In this document: positions 7,761-16,583 of the stretch, in pieces
Layout: each line of letters starts with the position of its first letter
How positions within the stretch are numbered: the first letter of the stretch is position 1
NCBI RefSeq assembly: GCF_000317045.1
Contig: NC_019703.1
Span: 2,964,501 to 3,028,500 of the forward strand
From: Geitlerinema sp. PCC 7407
Lineage (GTDB): Bacteria; Cyanobacteriota; Cyanobacteriia; PCC-7407
DNA length: 64,000 nt
Direction of reading: 5' to 3'
The notes under the pieces: model-generated
Seen by the model: only the letters and a program-made list of their open reading frames with translations
The model's database searches: none
Told to the model about the DNA's origin: nothing
Program-made: the position numbers and the translations under genes

Positions 7761-7811
7761 TTGAATGCTTTAATTAGTGATACTTTTTAATTGTACACCA
7801 ATTAAAGGGTC

Positions 7812-8231
7812 ATGGCCTGGATGAAAAATGATTTCTTCTCTAGAGGTCGCTCTGTATCGGACTTAAAGGCTCACTTGATTCTGACAACCAAGTATCGAAA
7901 AAAGCTGTTCACCAAGGAGATGTTGGAGCGACTGCATGAGATCTTCGAGGATCTTCTAGGGCGCTGGGACTGTCGAGTGATTGAGTTTAATGGGGAAGAA
8001 AATCACGTTCATTTGCTGTTTCAGTACCATCCCAGCTTGGAGCTGAGTAAGTTGGTGAACAACCTGAAAACGGTGACGAGTCGGAGGTTGCGCTCTGAGT
8101 TTGAGGAGCGGGTTTCTGAGTTTTATACCAAAGATGCGTTGTGGAATGGCTCCTATTTCATTGCATCCTGTGGGGGCGTTACGGTCTCGACTCTCAAGCG
8201 ATACATTGAGGAGCAAGACTCTCCGGACTGA
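7812..8231 (+). CDS. tnpA: IS200/IS605 TnpA, Y1 transposase
   Basis: A 139-residue HUH-type transposase. The HUH metal motif is in NHVHLLFQY. The catalytic tyrosine is in the C-terminal helix TLKRYIEEQ, and the domain begins with the usual DLKAHLILTTKYRKK strand. The length is normal for the family. It starts at ATG 7812 with AAAGGG upstream and diverges from tnpB. It excises and inserts the element as single-stranded DNA. Confidence 0.92.
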   Translation: MAWMKNDFFSRGRSVSDLKAHLILTTKYRKKLFTKEMLERLHEIFEDLLGRWDCRVIEFNGEENHVHLLFQYHPSLELSKLVNNLKTVTSRRLRSEFEERVSEFYTKDALWNGSYFIASCGGVTVSTLKRYIEEQDSPD

Positions 8232-8244
8232 AGCGAAGGAGATG

Positions 8245-8307
8245 GTTTATGGCGGTGCTGGTCGCCTCTCGCGTCAAACATGGTTCACCGACCGCTCCGC
8301 CATAAAC
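8245..8307. repeat. IS left-end hairpin
   Basis: Perfect 11-bp arms GTTTATGGCGG / CCGCCATAAAC separated by about 40 bases that can themselves fold, 13-14 bases after the tnpA stop. It fits the subterminal hairpin recognised by TnpA. Confidence 0.6.
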
Positions 8308-8324
8308 GCGCCTTCATCTCACGC

Positions 8325-8384
8325 CAAATCAGAGATTATGGACGTGAGGCTTCTGGCTGAACTAGCTAAATCTTGGATCAACAT
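8325..8384 (-). pseudogene. Leader 5' fragment of the split precursor
   Basis: Twenty sense codons on the minus strand, starting with ATG at 8384 (MLIQDLASS...) and ending ...IISDL at the presumed IS border. After about one more codon the paralogous leaders continue HLEAL, which is exactly what is found at the other border (6514 downward). Joining the two borders gives ISDL-L-HLEALGRN...KVSGG. The N-terminus before ISDL is longer than in the paralogues, and the ribosome binding site is weak (AAAGAG about 13 bases upstream), so the true start is uncertain. Confidence 0.5.
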
Positions 8385-8738
8385 GGGGTTTGATTGCTCT
8401 TTGAGGTTGGTAATGCAGCTTCCAAAGCAGCGCCCAGACGCTGAATTTTAGAGACATACAGCCACCTGCAAAGCGAATCTAGGCTAAAAGGTGCAGATGG
8501 CCCTGGGAAGGTGGGGAATGAGAAGGCAAGAGGGACTAATTTTGGCGAAATCCATTGAGAACTACAATGGATAAAGTCATGTCGATTCGACAAAAAAATC
8601 CTATGGAATCCTGTTATCGTTCGTCTGCCATGTTGGCAGTTTTAAACCCATTTTTATATAGAAATAGATTTAATGAAGTTTCAGCTAGCAATCAGAGAAA
8701 CATATTGAATATTTTTAGATGTTTTAGATCTCATAATT
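8385..8738. other. A/T-rich spacer between split precursor and HetP terminator
   Basis: No convincing gene. On the minus strand this is the presumed promoter region of the precursor gene before it was split. I did not find clear promoter boxes. Confidence 0.4.
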
Positions 8739-8772
8739 AAAACCCCTCTTTTGACTTTAAAGAGGGGTTTTA
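8739..8772. terminator. Intrinsic terminator downstream of HetP-like gene
   Basis: Near-perfect 13-bp arms (AAAACCCCTCTTT / AAAGAGGGGTTTT) with A and T tracts on both sides, so it works in either direction. It lies about 95 bases past the HetP-like stop on the minus strand. Confidence 0.75.
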
Positions 8773-8868
8773 AAGGCTTTGTGGCTTAATGGTTATTTTG
8801 CTGGGCGATCGCCCGCTCAAGGGACTCAGCTGCCCGACAGGAAAGATCGCCCAACCAGGGCGGCTGTC

Positions 8869-9261
8869 TCACCCCCAGGGGGTTCGAAACTGATTGCTGC
8901 CGCTGCCCCGCACCGGCAGGCTTTCTCCTTTGACGGAGTCAAGGTAGGCAAGGTCGGAAATCGTGCTTGCTTTGCGAGGCTGGGCGTCGCTATTTCTGGG
9001 GTCTCTGGAGCGATCGCCCGCAGATGGAGGCGTGTTGGGGCGATGGGCATGGGGCCGGTTTTCTTTCATGAGCCGGTTGTAGGTCCGGTAGGGGATGTAG
9101 TGCAGCGGGTTATAGCCTGCGAAGCGCAAGATTAGGACGCAAGCCCAAGAATATTTGCCGGACAAAATCGCCTCAACCACTTGATTGAATTGCTCGGGTG
9201 TCATAACCTTTTGTCTTTTTGAATTCAGGCTGGAATTTGCAGCAGAAAACGGCTGATGCAT
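8869..9261 (-). CDS. HetP-family protein with leader-like C-terminus
   Basis: A 130-residue protein. Residues about 20-68 carry the HetP-family core: [19 protein letters not shown], then [20 protein letters not shown]. In heterocyst-forming species HetP and its paralogues set the timing of commitment to differentiation; relatives also occur in species without heterocysts. A basic, polar linker follows, then [13 protein letters not shown]...VRGSG, which resembles the ISDLxxLxxV...GG leaders of the peptides 3 kb away. Start ATG 9261 has GGAGAG eight bases upstream; an internal ATG at 9204 just before the core (AAAGG upstream) is an alternative. It lies directly upstream of the presumed bacteriocin-like genes on the same strand. 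Confidence 0.85.
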   Translation of the reverse strand: MHQPFSAANSSLNSKRQKVMTPEQFNQVVEAILSGKYSWACVLILRFAGYNPLHYIPYRTYNRLMKENRPHAHRPNTPPSAGDRSRDPRNSDAQPRKASTISDLAYLDSVKGESLPVRGSGSNQFRTPWG

Positions 9262-9286
9262 TTCAAACTCTCTCCAAAGAAGGCGG

Positions 9287-11236
9287 TTATCGGGATAGGG
9301 TGTCGCGCTGGAGCTGACGAATCGGATCCAGCAGGATATCGAGAATGCGCCGACGACGAATCACGATGTCAGCCTGGGCCGTTTGGCCCGGCTTAAAGGT
9401 GATGGATCGGCCGCCTTCGATGACGTGGTTGCGATCGAGGGCGACTTTGACTTCGTAAACAGGCCCCATCTGTTCGTCCTGTTTGGTGTCAGGGGACAGG
9501 GCAACCACGTGTCCTGGTACAACGCCGTAGTCTTGGAAGGGGTAGGCGTCAATTTTGACTTTGACGGGCATGCCGATTTTGACGAAGCCCGCTTCTGGGT
9601 TTGGGAGAGCCGCTTGGAGCACCAGGGGAGCGTCACTGGGGGCGATCGCGGCGATCGTCTGTCCCGGTTGCAGCACTTCTCCCGCATGGTCGACGTTGAG
9701 GGACAGCACGACTCCGTCGATCGGAGCGTACACAAAGCGCTGCTTGAGCTTGGTTTGAGCACTGGTGATGAGTCCCTGAGTTTCGGTCATCTTGGCTTTG
9801 ATTTGGGTCAGCTCCACTTGCAGGCTTTCGATGCGCTGTTGGGCCTCGGCCTGGACTGCCTGAGCTTCGGCCTGTTTTTGGCGCAGCAGGGCCTCTAGGC
9901 GCTCGGCCTCCGAAAGCGATCGCGCCAAGTCTCCCTGACTCTGAGTAATGCTGCGGCGGCGATCGCGCAGGGACTGCTCTAGATCAAAGAGGTGCTCTCG
10001 ACTGATGGCCCCGTCATCCGCGAGGGGCTGTAAGCGCTCAAGGCGATCGCCCTGGGCGGCCGCATCACCCTTGAGCTGTTCGAGCAGCCGACGAAATGTC
10101 TCTGCGCTGTTTCGGGCCTCTAGCAGCGACGTTTCCTGAGCCTGCAAGTCCGCCGCCGACATTTGAGCTCGGCTTTGGGCCTCGGACTCCATTTGTTCGC
10201 GCAGCCCTTGCTTTTGCAGTAGCTCCGTTTGGTAGGCCATCAGCGTCTGCTGGAGCCGCGCCAGGTCTTGCTGAGCGAGCTCTGTATCGAGCTCGACGAT
10301 GATTTCGCCTTTTTTGACGCTCTGGCCTTCTTGAACGGCAAGCCGCGCGATGCGTCCCATTTCGATGGCGTGGAGCTTGTAGGCTTCGCCCTCTGGAATC
10401 AGGCGCCCCCGGCCTTTCCCCGACTCTTCGATGTGGCCAAACCAGGCCCACGTGCCAAAGACCACAAAAAACATCACGCCACCCAGCATCATGCGACTGG
10501 GAAGGGAGGCGGGGGGCTGGTTCAGAACATTTTGCAGCGCTCCTGACCAGTGCTCCTCTGGCGGGGCAGGAGGGGCGGGCCGCTCAGGCGGTGGGGCGAT
10601 CGCGGGCGGGCGGACGACGGGGCGACTGGGTGCACTGGGTATCGCCACCCCACCGACGATGGCCGCAGCCGAAACGGGGGTGATTTCCAGGGGCAAATCG
10701 AGAGGAACCGCAGGAGAGGGCGTCAGGGGCGATCGCCCCAAGTCTCCCTCAGCCGGTCGGGAGACCAGCGGCCCGAGCCAGCGCCGACGCCAGCGCTGGC
10801 CCAGATACGCAAGTCCCAGCAGCGACAGCAGCGACCCGCCCCCGATCCAAAGATCCGGGCGATCCGTCAGCGCAGAGGCCACCGTGGCGCCCAGCTGAGC
10901 CACGATCGCAGGAGCCGCGGCGCGCTCTGGGACCGCCGCCTTTGGCGACTCGGGCGCACACTCTGCCGGCACCGGCAGCTGAATGGTCTGATCGATTTGC
11001 AGCGATTCTGGGTCCAGGCCGGGGTTGGCCGCCAGGACTGCTGCTACGGGTAGGGCGCGATCGCGGGCGATCGCATCAAAGGTGTCCCCTGGCTGAACCT
11101 GGTAAGTCAGCTGCTCACAGCCAGAGGCTGCGGTTTGGCCGGGGCGCGGGGTTTCAGCAAGGGCTGGCCCCGCCCCCAAAAGCAGCAAAAGTACAGAACA
11201 GGACACCGATCGGTTCTGAATTAACAAAAAACCCAT
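9287..11236 (-). CDS. LysM-HlyD fusion, type I secretion adaptor
   Basis: A 649-residue protein with an unusual order. A signal peptide or anchor (residues 1-27, ending ALA) comes first. A LysM domain (about 44-88, [16 protein letters not shown]...QTIQLP) follows, then a hydrophobic segment (about 131-147), a Pro-rich linker and a second membrane segment (about 249-266). The HlyD/periplasmic adaptor part comes last: a biotinyl-lipoyl half-motif ([24 protein letters not shown]), a long coiled coil (about 315-500) and a beta-barrel end ([13 protein letters not shown]...). HlyD adaptors bridge an ABC exporter and an outer-membrane channel; LysM binds peptidoglycan. The C39 transporter gene lies upstream on the same strand, 457 bases away. 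The LysM part may anchor the adaptor to the thick cyanobacterial wall. Confidence 0.85.
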   Translation of the reverse strand: MGFLLIQNRSVSCSVLLLLLGAGPALAETPRPGQTAASGCEQLTYQVQPGDTFDAIARDRALPVAAVLAANPGLDPESLQIDQTIQLPVPAECAPESPKAAVPERAAAPAIVAQLGATVASALTDRPDLWIGGGSLLSLLGLAYLGQRWRRRWLGPLVSRPAEGDLGRSPLTPSPAVPLDLPLEITPVSAAAIVGGVAIPSAPSRPVVRPPAIAPPPERPAPPAPPEEHWSGALQNVLNQPPASLPSRMMLGGVMFFVVFGTWAWFGHIEESGKGRGRLIPEGEAYKLHAIEMGRIARLAVQEGQSVKKGEIIVELDTELAQQDLARLQQTLMAYQTELLQKQGLREQMESEAQSRAQMSAADLQAQETSLLEARNSAETFRRLLEQLKGDAAAQGDRLERLQPLADDGAISREHLFDLEQSLRDRRRSITQSQGDLARSLSEAERLEALLRQKQAEAQAVQAEAQQRIESLQVELTQIKAKMTETQGLITSAQTKLKQRFVYAPIDGVVLSLNVDHAGEVLQPGQTIAAIAPSDAPLVLQAALPNPEAGFVKIGMPVKVKIDAYPFQDYGVVPGHVVALSPDTKQDEQMGPVYEVKVALDRNHVIEGGRSITFKPGQTAQADIVIRRRRILDILLDPIRQLQRDTLSR

Positions 11237-11693
11237 GACCTAATTTCGTCCCTCAAAGACTGGATCACGACCGTTGCCGGGTGTGGAACACACGTCCGAG
11301 CGCTCAACCCTGAATCCCAATCTCCACCCGCCCAGAATGCCTCGTCTCAGCTGAGCGATCTTGAAATCTTGTTGGGGCCTGGGGCTCGGGGAAACAACTC
11401 ATCCAGGGAACTTGCATCGTGTCAACAGCAGGAGTCATCCCAAAAAGCATCATCTTTACGCGTTTTTACTGAGCCATCTCAGGAGTCTTTGCAAAAAACC
11501 GTAAATACACGCAAGACAGGCCACTTCGATGCTAGCGGCCTTGGGCTAGCCGCACTGCCAAACTGGCAAATTTATTCTCTAAATTTCGTGAAGAAGGTAG
11601 AATTTTGCGCATTTTGGCGGGCGATCGCGATTTTTGATTGGCTAGCGAAACCATGCATCATGCCAAAGCCAGCAGTTGGCCTTCGAGATAGGG
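11237..11693. other. Spacer between exporter and LysM-HlyD genes
   Basis: No supportable gene. It could hold a promoter for the LysM-HlyD gene, so the two export genes may not share one transcript. No strong hairpin with a T run was seen. Confidence 0.4.
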
Positions 11694-14600
11694 CTAGAGG
11701 TTGAGCTGCTGCTGGGCCAGGTGGTAGTAGAGACCGCGAGCCTCCATCAGGGTTTCGTGGGTGCCCTGCTCTACCAGAACCCCGCGATCGAGCACCAGGA
11801 TCAGGTCCGCGTTGCGGACCGTCGAGAGGCGGTGGGCAATGATAAACGCCGTGCGATCGCGGCTGATCTGGGCCAAGTTTTGCTGGAAGCGGCGCTCTGA
11901 CTCCGTGTCCAGCGAGCTCGTCGCCTCATCCAAAATCAAAATGCGCGGATTGCCTAGAAGGGCGCGGGCGATCGCAACGCGCTGGCGCTGGCCCCCCGAG
12001 AGGGTCGAGCCTCGCTCACCCACCTTGGTGTTGTAGCCCATGGGCAGCGCCTGAATGAAGCTGTGGGCCTCCGCCAGCTTCGCCACTTCGATGGCCTCCT
12101 CCAGATGGAAGTCTGGCCGGTGCAGAGTAATGTTTTCCAAGATCGTGCCCGAAAACAGGAAGCACTCCTGGGGCACCACCCCCATCTGCGATCGCAGAGA
12201 CTGGGGCGACACGTGGCGAATGTCGTGACCATCAATCCAGATGCGGCCACTGGTCGGCGCATACAGGCTCTGGAGCAGCTTCACCAGGGTGCTTTTGCCC
12301 GAGCCGCTGCGACCGACGATCGCCACGGTTTGGCCCGCCGCCACCTCCAGCGACAGATTTTGCAGCGTGTTTTGCTCCTCTTCCTCGGAGTAGCGGAAGG
12401 TCACATTTTCCAAAGTGACGGCCCCCCGGATCGGCGGCATGACCAGCATGGGCCGCTGGGGGTGCTCCTCCGGCTCCGTCTCGAAAATGTCGTCGAGACG
12501 CTCCACCGAAATCAGCACCTCTTGCAGCTCGTCCCACAGCTGAGCCAGGGCCAAAATCGGCCGAATCACGTAGCCAATCATCATGTTGAAAGCCACAAAC
12601 TGACCAATGGACAGCTGATCTTGGATCACCAGCGTCGCCCCGTACCACAGCAGCGCCGTGCCCCCAAGGCTGTTGATCAAGCCACTCACCAGCTGGAGCC
12701 CAATGGCCAGATTTTGCGCCTTGAAGCGGACATTGATTTGGTTCGTTAGGGTGTCTTCCCAGCGCCAGCGCAGCTCTCGCTCCACCGACGCTCCTTTGAT
12801 CGTCGAGACCCCCGTGATCAGCTCCACCAGAGAAGAGTTCTGCTCTGCTGAGGCATTAAACACCTCCCGCGACATCTGGCGCAGAAAGGGCGTCGACCCC
12901 AAGGTGATCAGCACGATGGGCGGAATCAGACACAAAGCCAGCAGGGTCAGCTGCCAGTTGTAATAGAACATCAACCCCAGATAGACAAAGCCCGTCAGGA
13001 AGTCGAGCCACGCCAGCACCACTTGCCCGATCAAGAAGCGCTGGATTTTTTGGTTCTCCTGCACCCGGGTCAGAATGTCGCCCACCCGCCGCGACTCAAA
13101 AAACTTGAGAGGCAGCAGGAGCGTATGGCTGATAAAGCCGCTGATCAAGGTGAGGTCGAGGCGATTGGAAAAGTAGCTCAGCAGGTACTGGCGCACCGCC
13201 GAAAGCATCATGCTCCAGATGCCAAAGATAAACAGGCCAATCACAAAGACCTGGAGGGTGACCTGACTTTTTTGGACGACGACTTGGTCGAGAATGATCT
13301 GGGTAAACAGGGGGGAGATGATGCCAAAAATCTGGATCAGCAGGGACACTGCGAGAATCTGGGCGGCTAGTCCCCGATAGGGCCACAGGGCGTGGAGGTA
13401 TCGCCACAGGGAGGGCTGCGCCACCTCGACCTCTCGGAAGCGATCGCCCGGCGCCAAGAGCAGCGCGTAGCCGGTCCAGTTTTCTAGAAAGGCTTGGCGG
13501 GAGAGGGTTTGGCGTCCCAGGGCTGGGTCGGCGATCACGACGCGATCGCGCCGCACCTGATACACCACCACATAGTGAATGCCCTGCCAGTGAGCGATCC
13601 AGGGGTTGGCCTGCTCTGCGAGTTTGCTGAGGCTGGCGCGCACCGGCTGCGCCTGAAATCCCAGACTTTCGGCGGCCTTGGCCAGAGCGCTGAGGGAGGC
13701 CCCCGCCGTGCCGACATTGGCGCGATCGCGCAGGATGTGGATCGGCACCCGCTTGCCCCAGTAGCGACTGATCATCGCCAGGCAAGTGACGCCGCAGTCG
13801 GAGGAACTCTGCTGCTGGATAAAGGGATAGCGCTCCAGCCAGTCCAGCAGGTAGCGGCGCAGCGGCTTGGGAAAGAGGACCGGGGAAGCCGATGGGGCCG
13901 GCTCGGGCGTCGCGGGGGCGCTAGCGGACGCTGCCTCTCGGGTCGGGCGATCGCTCACTGGGGCCAGGCGGGGCGCTTTGCGGTGACCGTTGGTCGTGTG
14001 GCCGTTGTGATTGGCGGCGTCCCCGTGGGGATGCACCATGGCCTGGTAGGTGCTCCAGTGCTCGATCGCTAAGTACTCAATCTGTAGCTCTGTTTGGGCT
14101 GTCCAGGCCGCCGGGACCGCATCCGGATAGCCCCAGGTGCTACCCGGGCTGGGCGGCAAGCTTTCGGGGTCGTGGCTCTGGACCTGGCCCTGGCGCAGCC
14201 AGCAGCGCCCCAGGTCGGTCGGCGTCTCCTGGGCGATCGTGGCTCCGGCGGGCACCGTTTTCTGGATCATCAGCGAAGCCAGAGCGTCTAGGCGGTGGCT
14301 CGGCAGCGATCGCAGCTCTGTCATGGTCTTGAAGAAGATCAGGCGCTGATGGTGCAGCAGGCGATCGCTCACCGCGCTGCCCAGGGCAGGGAGGCGAGCC
14401 GACCACGCTTGCAGCGCGGCTTGGGGCAGGCGAGCCACCAGTCCATTGCTCGCGGCGATCGCCTGACACCGGCCCGCCTCTGGCGCCAACGCTCCCGCCC
14501 CAAACACCTCCCCCGGCTCCAGGGTCAGCACCGAAACCCAGCGCTCCCCCGAGGCCGGGGCCAAGAGCCTCACCCGCCCCCGGCACACTATATACAGACC

Positions 14601-14819
14601 GGCCCAGTCTCCCGCCGCCTCAGAACCCGACGGCTCCGAGGCGGCCACGACCTCCCCCAGAGAAACGCTCGTGTAGCTCACGCTCTCTGCCAGCGATCGC
14701 AGAATCTCTGGCGCTTCAGCGGTCACATTTAGGCCCTGAAAAACCAGATCTTCATCACTTTTAGAGACCTCAATTGGATCTGTAGAAGATTGGCTTAAAA
14801 GTCTGGATGAAGCATTCAT
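11694..14819 (-). CDS. C39-peptidase ABC exporter with cNMP-type domains
   Basis: A 1041-residue peptidase-containing ABC transporter. The first ~270 residues hold one or two cyclic-nucleotide-binding-like modules (LEPGEVFGAGALAPE). The C39 domain (about 335-460) has its catalytic triad intact: C342 in SSSDCGVTCLAM, H415 in GIHYVVVY and D431 in ADPALG. Then come the six-helix transmembrane domain (about 480-760) and the ATPase with Walker A GRSGSGKSTL, signature LSGGQRQRVAIARA, Walker B ILILDEATSSLD and IAHRLST. This family removes double-glycine leaders while exporting the peptide. The three ISDL-type precursors and perhaps the TTLALGEEGG precursor are the obvious substrates. The next gene downstream is the LysM-HlyD adaptor. 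Confidence 0.93.
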   Translation of the reverse strand: MNASSRLLSQSSTDPIEVSKSDEDLVFQGLNVTAEAPEILRSLAESVSYTSVSLGEVVAASEPSGSEAAGDWAGLYIVCRGRVRLLAPASGERWVSVLTLEPGEVFGAGALAPEAGRCQAIAASNGLVARLPQAALQAWSARLPALGSAVSDRLLHHQRLIFFKTMTELRSLPSHRLDALASLMIQKTVPAGATIAQETPTDLGRCWLRQGQVQSHDPESLPPSPGSTWGYPDAVPAAWTAQTELQIEYLAIEHWSTYQAMVHPHGDAANHNGHTTNGHRKAPRLAPVSDRPTREAASASAPATPEPAPSASPVLFPKPLRRYLLDWLERYPFIQQQSSSDCGVTCLAMISRYWGKRVPIHILRDRANVGTAGASLSALAKAAESLGFQAQPVRASLSKLAEQANPWIAHWQGIHYVVVYQVRRDRVVIADPALGRQTLSRQAFLENWTGYALLLAPGDRFREVEVAQPSLWRYLHALWPYRGLAAQILAVSLLIQIFGIISPLFTQIILDQVVVQKSQVTLQVFVIGLFIFGIWSMMLSAVRQYLLSYFSNRLDLTLISGFISHTLLLPLKFFESRRVGDILTRVQENQKIQRFLIGQVVLAWLDFLTGFVYLGLMFYYNWQLTLLALCLIPPIVLITLGSTPFLRQMSREVFNASAEQNSSLVELITGVSTIKGASVERELRWRWEDTLTNQINVRFKAQNLAIGLQLVSGLINSLGGTALLWYGATLVIQDQLSIGQFVAFNMMIGYVIRPILALAQLWDELQEVLISVERLDDIFETEPEEHPQRPMLVMPPIRGAVTLENVTFRYSEEEEQNTLQNLSLEVAAGQTVAIVGRSGSGKSTLVKLLQSLYAPTSGRIWIDGHDIRHVSPQSLRSQMGVVPQECFLFSGTILENITLHRPDFHLEEAIEVAKLAEAHSFIQALPMGYNTKVGERGSTLSGGQRQRVAIARALLGNPRILILDEATSSLDTESERRFQQNLAQISRDRTAFIIAHRLSTVRNADLILVLDRGVLVEQGTHETLMEARGLYYHLAQQQLNL

Positions 14820-15867
14820 TCCCCAGACCTCGGTCGCTGTCGGAAAATTGCGTTCATGGCAGTGTCATCCACCGAAAAGACTGCAAAGACGTCCTTTCTG
14901 CCTAAATTAAGCAAGGTGACTCTATCCCTCTACACGTCTAAGGCAGAGGGACTTGCTGAAGGCTATTCAGCTTTCAAAAATCTAGAGTTCACACAGCGAT
15001 CTGGCCTACCAGGGCAATGACTGCCCCAGACAAACAGCGATCTCTGAGCGACAAGATCAGAAGCTGAAAGAAATATCAGGAAGTACTTTTAGCAATGGCT
15101 TACTCGAAAACCAAGCACGGAAAATGCTGTTTCCTTAAGCAGAATTTATGATCAGCTTTTTTTTCGATCTGAATCGCACTACCCCAGTGCCAAGACGAAT
15201 TCAGATCCAGAAGACATTAGTCAAATATCAAATCGGACTCAAAATCTGGACTTTTGTCGATTTATCCTTATGGCTTAGGATTTCGACTTAAGTTAATCAA
15301 TTTCAGCGATCCTGACTCTATTAACCAATACTTTTACGCGATTGAAATCTTTAATGTCAATACCTCCAGAAAATATTTTAGAGGCCATAAACGAGTATTA
15401 TTTCAAACATTCTTCAAGGTACAGACTGATTATTATCAGGATTTAGCGATCAAGTTTTCAGCAAGCTCAATAAAGCCTTTAGCTTGCTACTATCGAGGAT
15501 TTTCGCGAGTTGTATGTCTTTTGAAGGCAATACCCGTGATTATACAGATGCTTTCGCGTAAGGCTTTATTAATTTTTTATGCAAACAAGATGAGTTTTTG
15601 AACCTCTTGCGACCTAAAAGCTTTCCAGGCAAGGGATACAGCGATCGCGCTCTCGAAATTTCAAAAGATTTTGTAGATTCTTTTTTAAAGAAAGTGTGAA
15701 GCTGGCCTCCATGATTCTGCTGAATACGGGTGTCCTGCGCTATACAGAAAAGCAAGCTTTTACGGTCAAAATTCGCAATTTGGCACTGTGCCACTAATCT
15801 GAAACTTCCAAATTGCGTCAATGGCTTAAGTCAGTTTTTGTCTGATTTATTCATTCAAGTTTTTCCC
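14820..15867. other. Long A/T-rich region without a supported gene
   Basis: About 1 kb between divergent genes, richer in A/T than its flanks and nearly free of HIP1 sites. Short open frames on both strands lack ribosome binding sites and family resemblance. It must hold the promoters of the C39 exporter (leftward) and the PEP-CTERM protein (rightward). A decayed gene is possible but not shown. Confidence 0.45.
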
Positions 15868-16482
15868 ATGAATCTACGAATCTTTTGGCTTTTAAGCATT
15901 TTGAATTCGTGCTTATTAGGAGCAGTTTTGGCTCCCGCAGCGATCGCTGCTCCTCTACGTTTTGACGTGACTGGCACCTTTGCTCCTGACAATCTTTTTA
16001 ATTTAGAGAGCTTCAGCGGTTTTTACGTTTATGACCCAGATGAGCGGCAGCCCAGTTCCCTCGGCGGAGAAGCGATCGCCCTGACGGACTATCGCTTTAC
16101 CCTGGTTGGTGGCCAGCAAAATATCAATCTGGCCATAGATGACCCCATTGAGCTGCCCCCGTCGTTCGTGCGCTTTCAGCAGGTCGATCGCGGCACCACG
16201 CTCTACTGGCTAGACATTGCGCGCCCCAATGCGGCGTTTAATCTACAATTTTTTGCAGCTAATGCCCTGCCAACTGTGCCGTCTGGGCCAGACTATGGCG
16301 CACCGCCCACTCGGTTCTTGCAGGGAAGCTTTGCGGCGGCGCTGGTACCGGGCAACGCCACGGTCACCAGCGCCCGAGTCACGGCAGCCCAGAGCGTTCC
16401 CGAGCCGACCGGCTCCCTGGGCTGGCTGGCCCTAGGTGGCTTGGTGCTGGGGTGGCCCCTAGCTCTGCGGCCGCAGAGCTAG
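15868..16482 (+). CDS. Secreted PEP-CTERM-like protein
   Basis: A 204-residue exported protein. A signal peptide (MNLRIFWLLSILNSCLLGAVLAPAAIAA, shown here in part: residues 1-28) precedes a beta-rich middle that begins LRFDVTGTFAPDNLF, as in the many cyanobacterial PEP-CTERM proteins of unknown role. It ends with a VPEP motif, a hydrophobic helix (GWLALGGLVLGWPLAL) and RPQS, the layout of a PEP-CTERM sorting signal, though the basic tail is short. The ATG at 15868 is chosen because it starts the signal peptide; the upstream frame is low in complexity. The stop codon lies inside a 40-bp palindrome. Function unknown. Confidence 0.75.
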   Translation: MNLRIFWLLSILNSCLLGAVLAPAAIAAPLRFDVTGTFAPDNLFNLESFSGFYVYDPDERQPSSLGGEAIALTDYRFTLVGGQQNINLAIDDPIELPPSFVRFQQVDRGTTLYWLDIARPNAAFNLQFFAANALPTVPSGPDYGAPPTRFLQGSFAAALVPGNATVTSARVTAAQSVPEPTGSLGWLALGGLVLGWPLALRPQS

Positions 16483-16490
16483 GGGCCACC
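16451..16490. repeat. 40-bp perfect palindrome over a stop codon
   Basis: The sequence GGTGGCCCCTAGCTCTGCGG is followed directly by its exact reverse complement. It covers the last ten codons and the TAG of the PEP-CTERM gene. As RNA it would be a very stable stem with almost no loop. There is no T run, so it may protect or attenuate the mRNA 3' end; a plain terminator is the alternative. Confidence 0.8.
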
Positions 16491-16523
16491 GGCTCGCCCT
16501 TCCTGTGCCCCTTTCCATCGCCC

Positions 16524-16568
16524 ATAAAAATCGCGGGCAGTGCCTGGGCACGACCCGCGATCGCCTTT
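16524..16568. terminator. Bidirectional terminator between convergent genes
   Basis: Hairpin TCGCGGG-CA-GTGCC / GGCAC-GA-CCCGCGA (16531-16560) with TTTTTATGG on the minus-strand side and TCGCCTTTT on the plus-strand side. It separates the PEP-CTERM gene and the HlyD gene. Confidence 0.75.
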
Positions 16569-16583
16569 TAGAATTTTTCGACC

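Larger units (their letters stand above)
6518..8324 (-). mobile_element. IS605-type insertion sequence (tnpA/tnpB divergent)
   Basis: About 1.8 kb with divergent tnpA and tnpB genes and an imperfect hairpin near each end (6531-6553 and 8245-8307). Neither terminal inverted repeats nor a target duplication is visible, as expected for this family, which moves as single-stranded DNA through a Y1 transposase. The ends are placed where the host leader sequence stops and resumes, so they are accurate to within a few bases. Reading along tnpB, the left end is at high coordinates and the right end at low coordinates. Both proteins look intact, so the element may be active. Confidence 0.75.

Noticed and set aside
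15254-15601. 115-codon frame in the A/T-rich spacer
   Set aside because: No ribosome binding site, no recognised motif, and random-looking composition.
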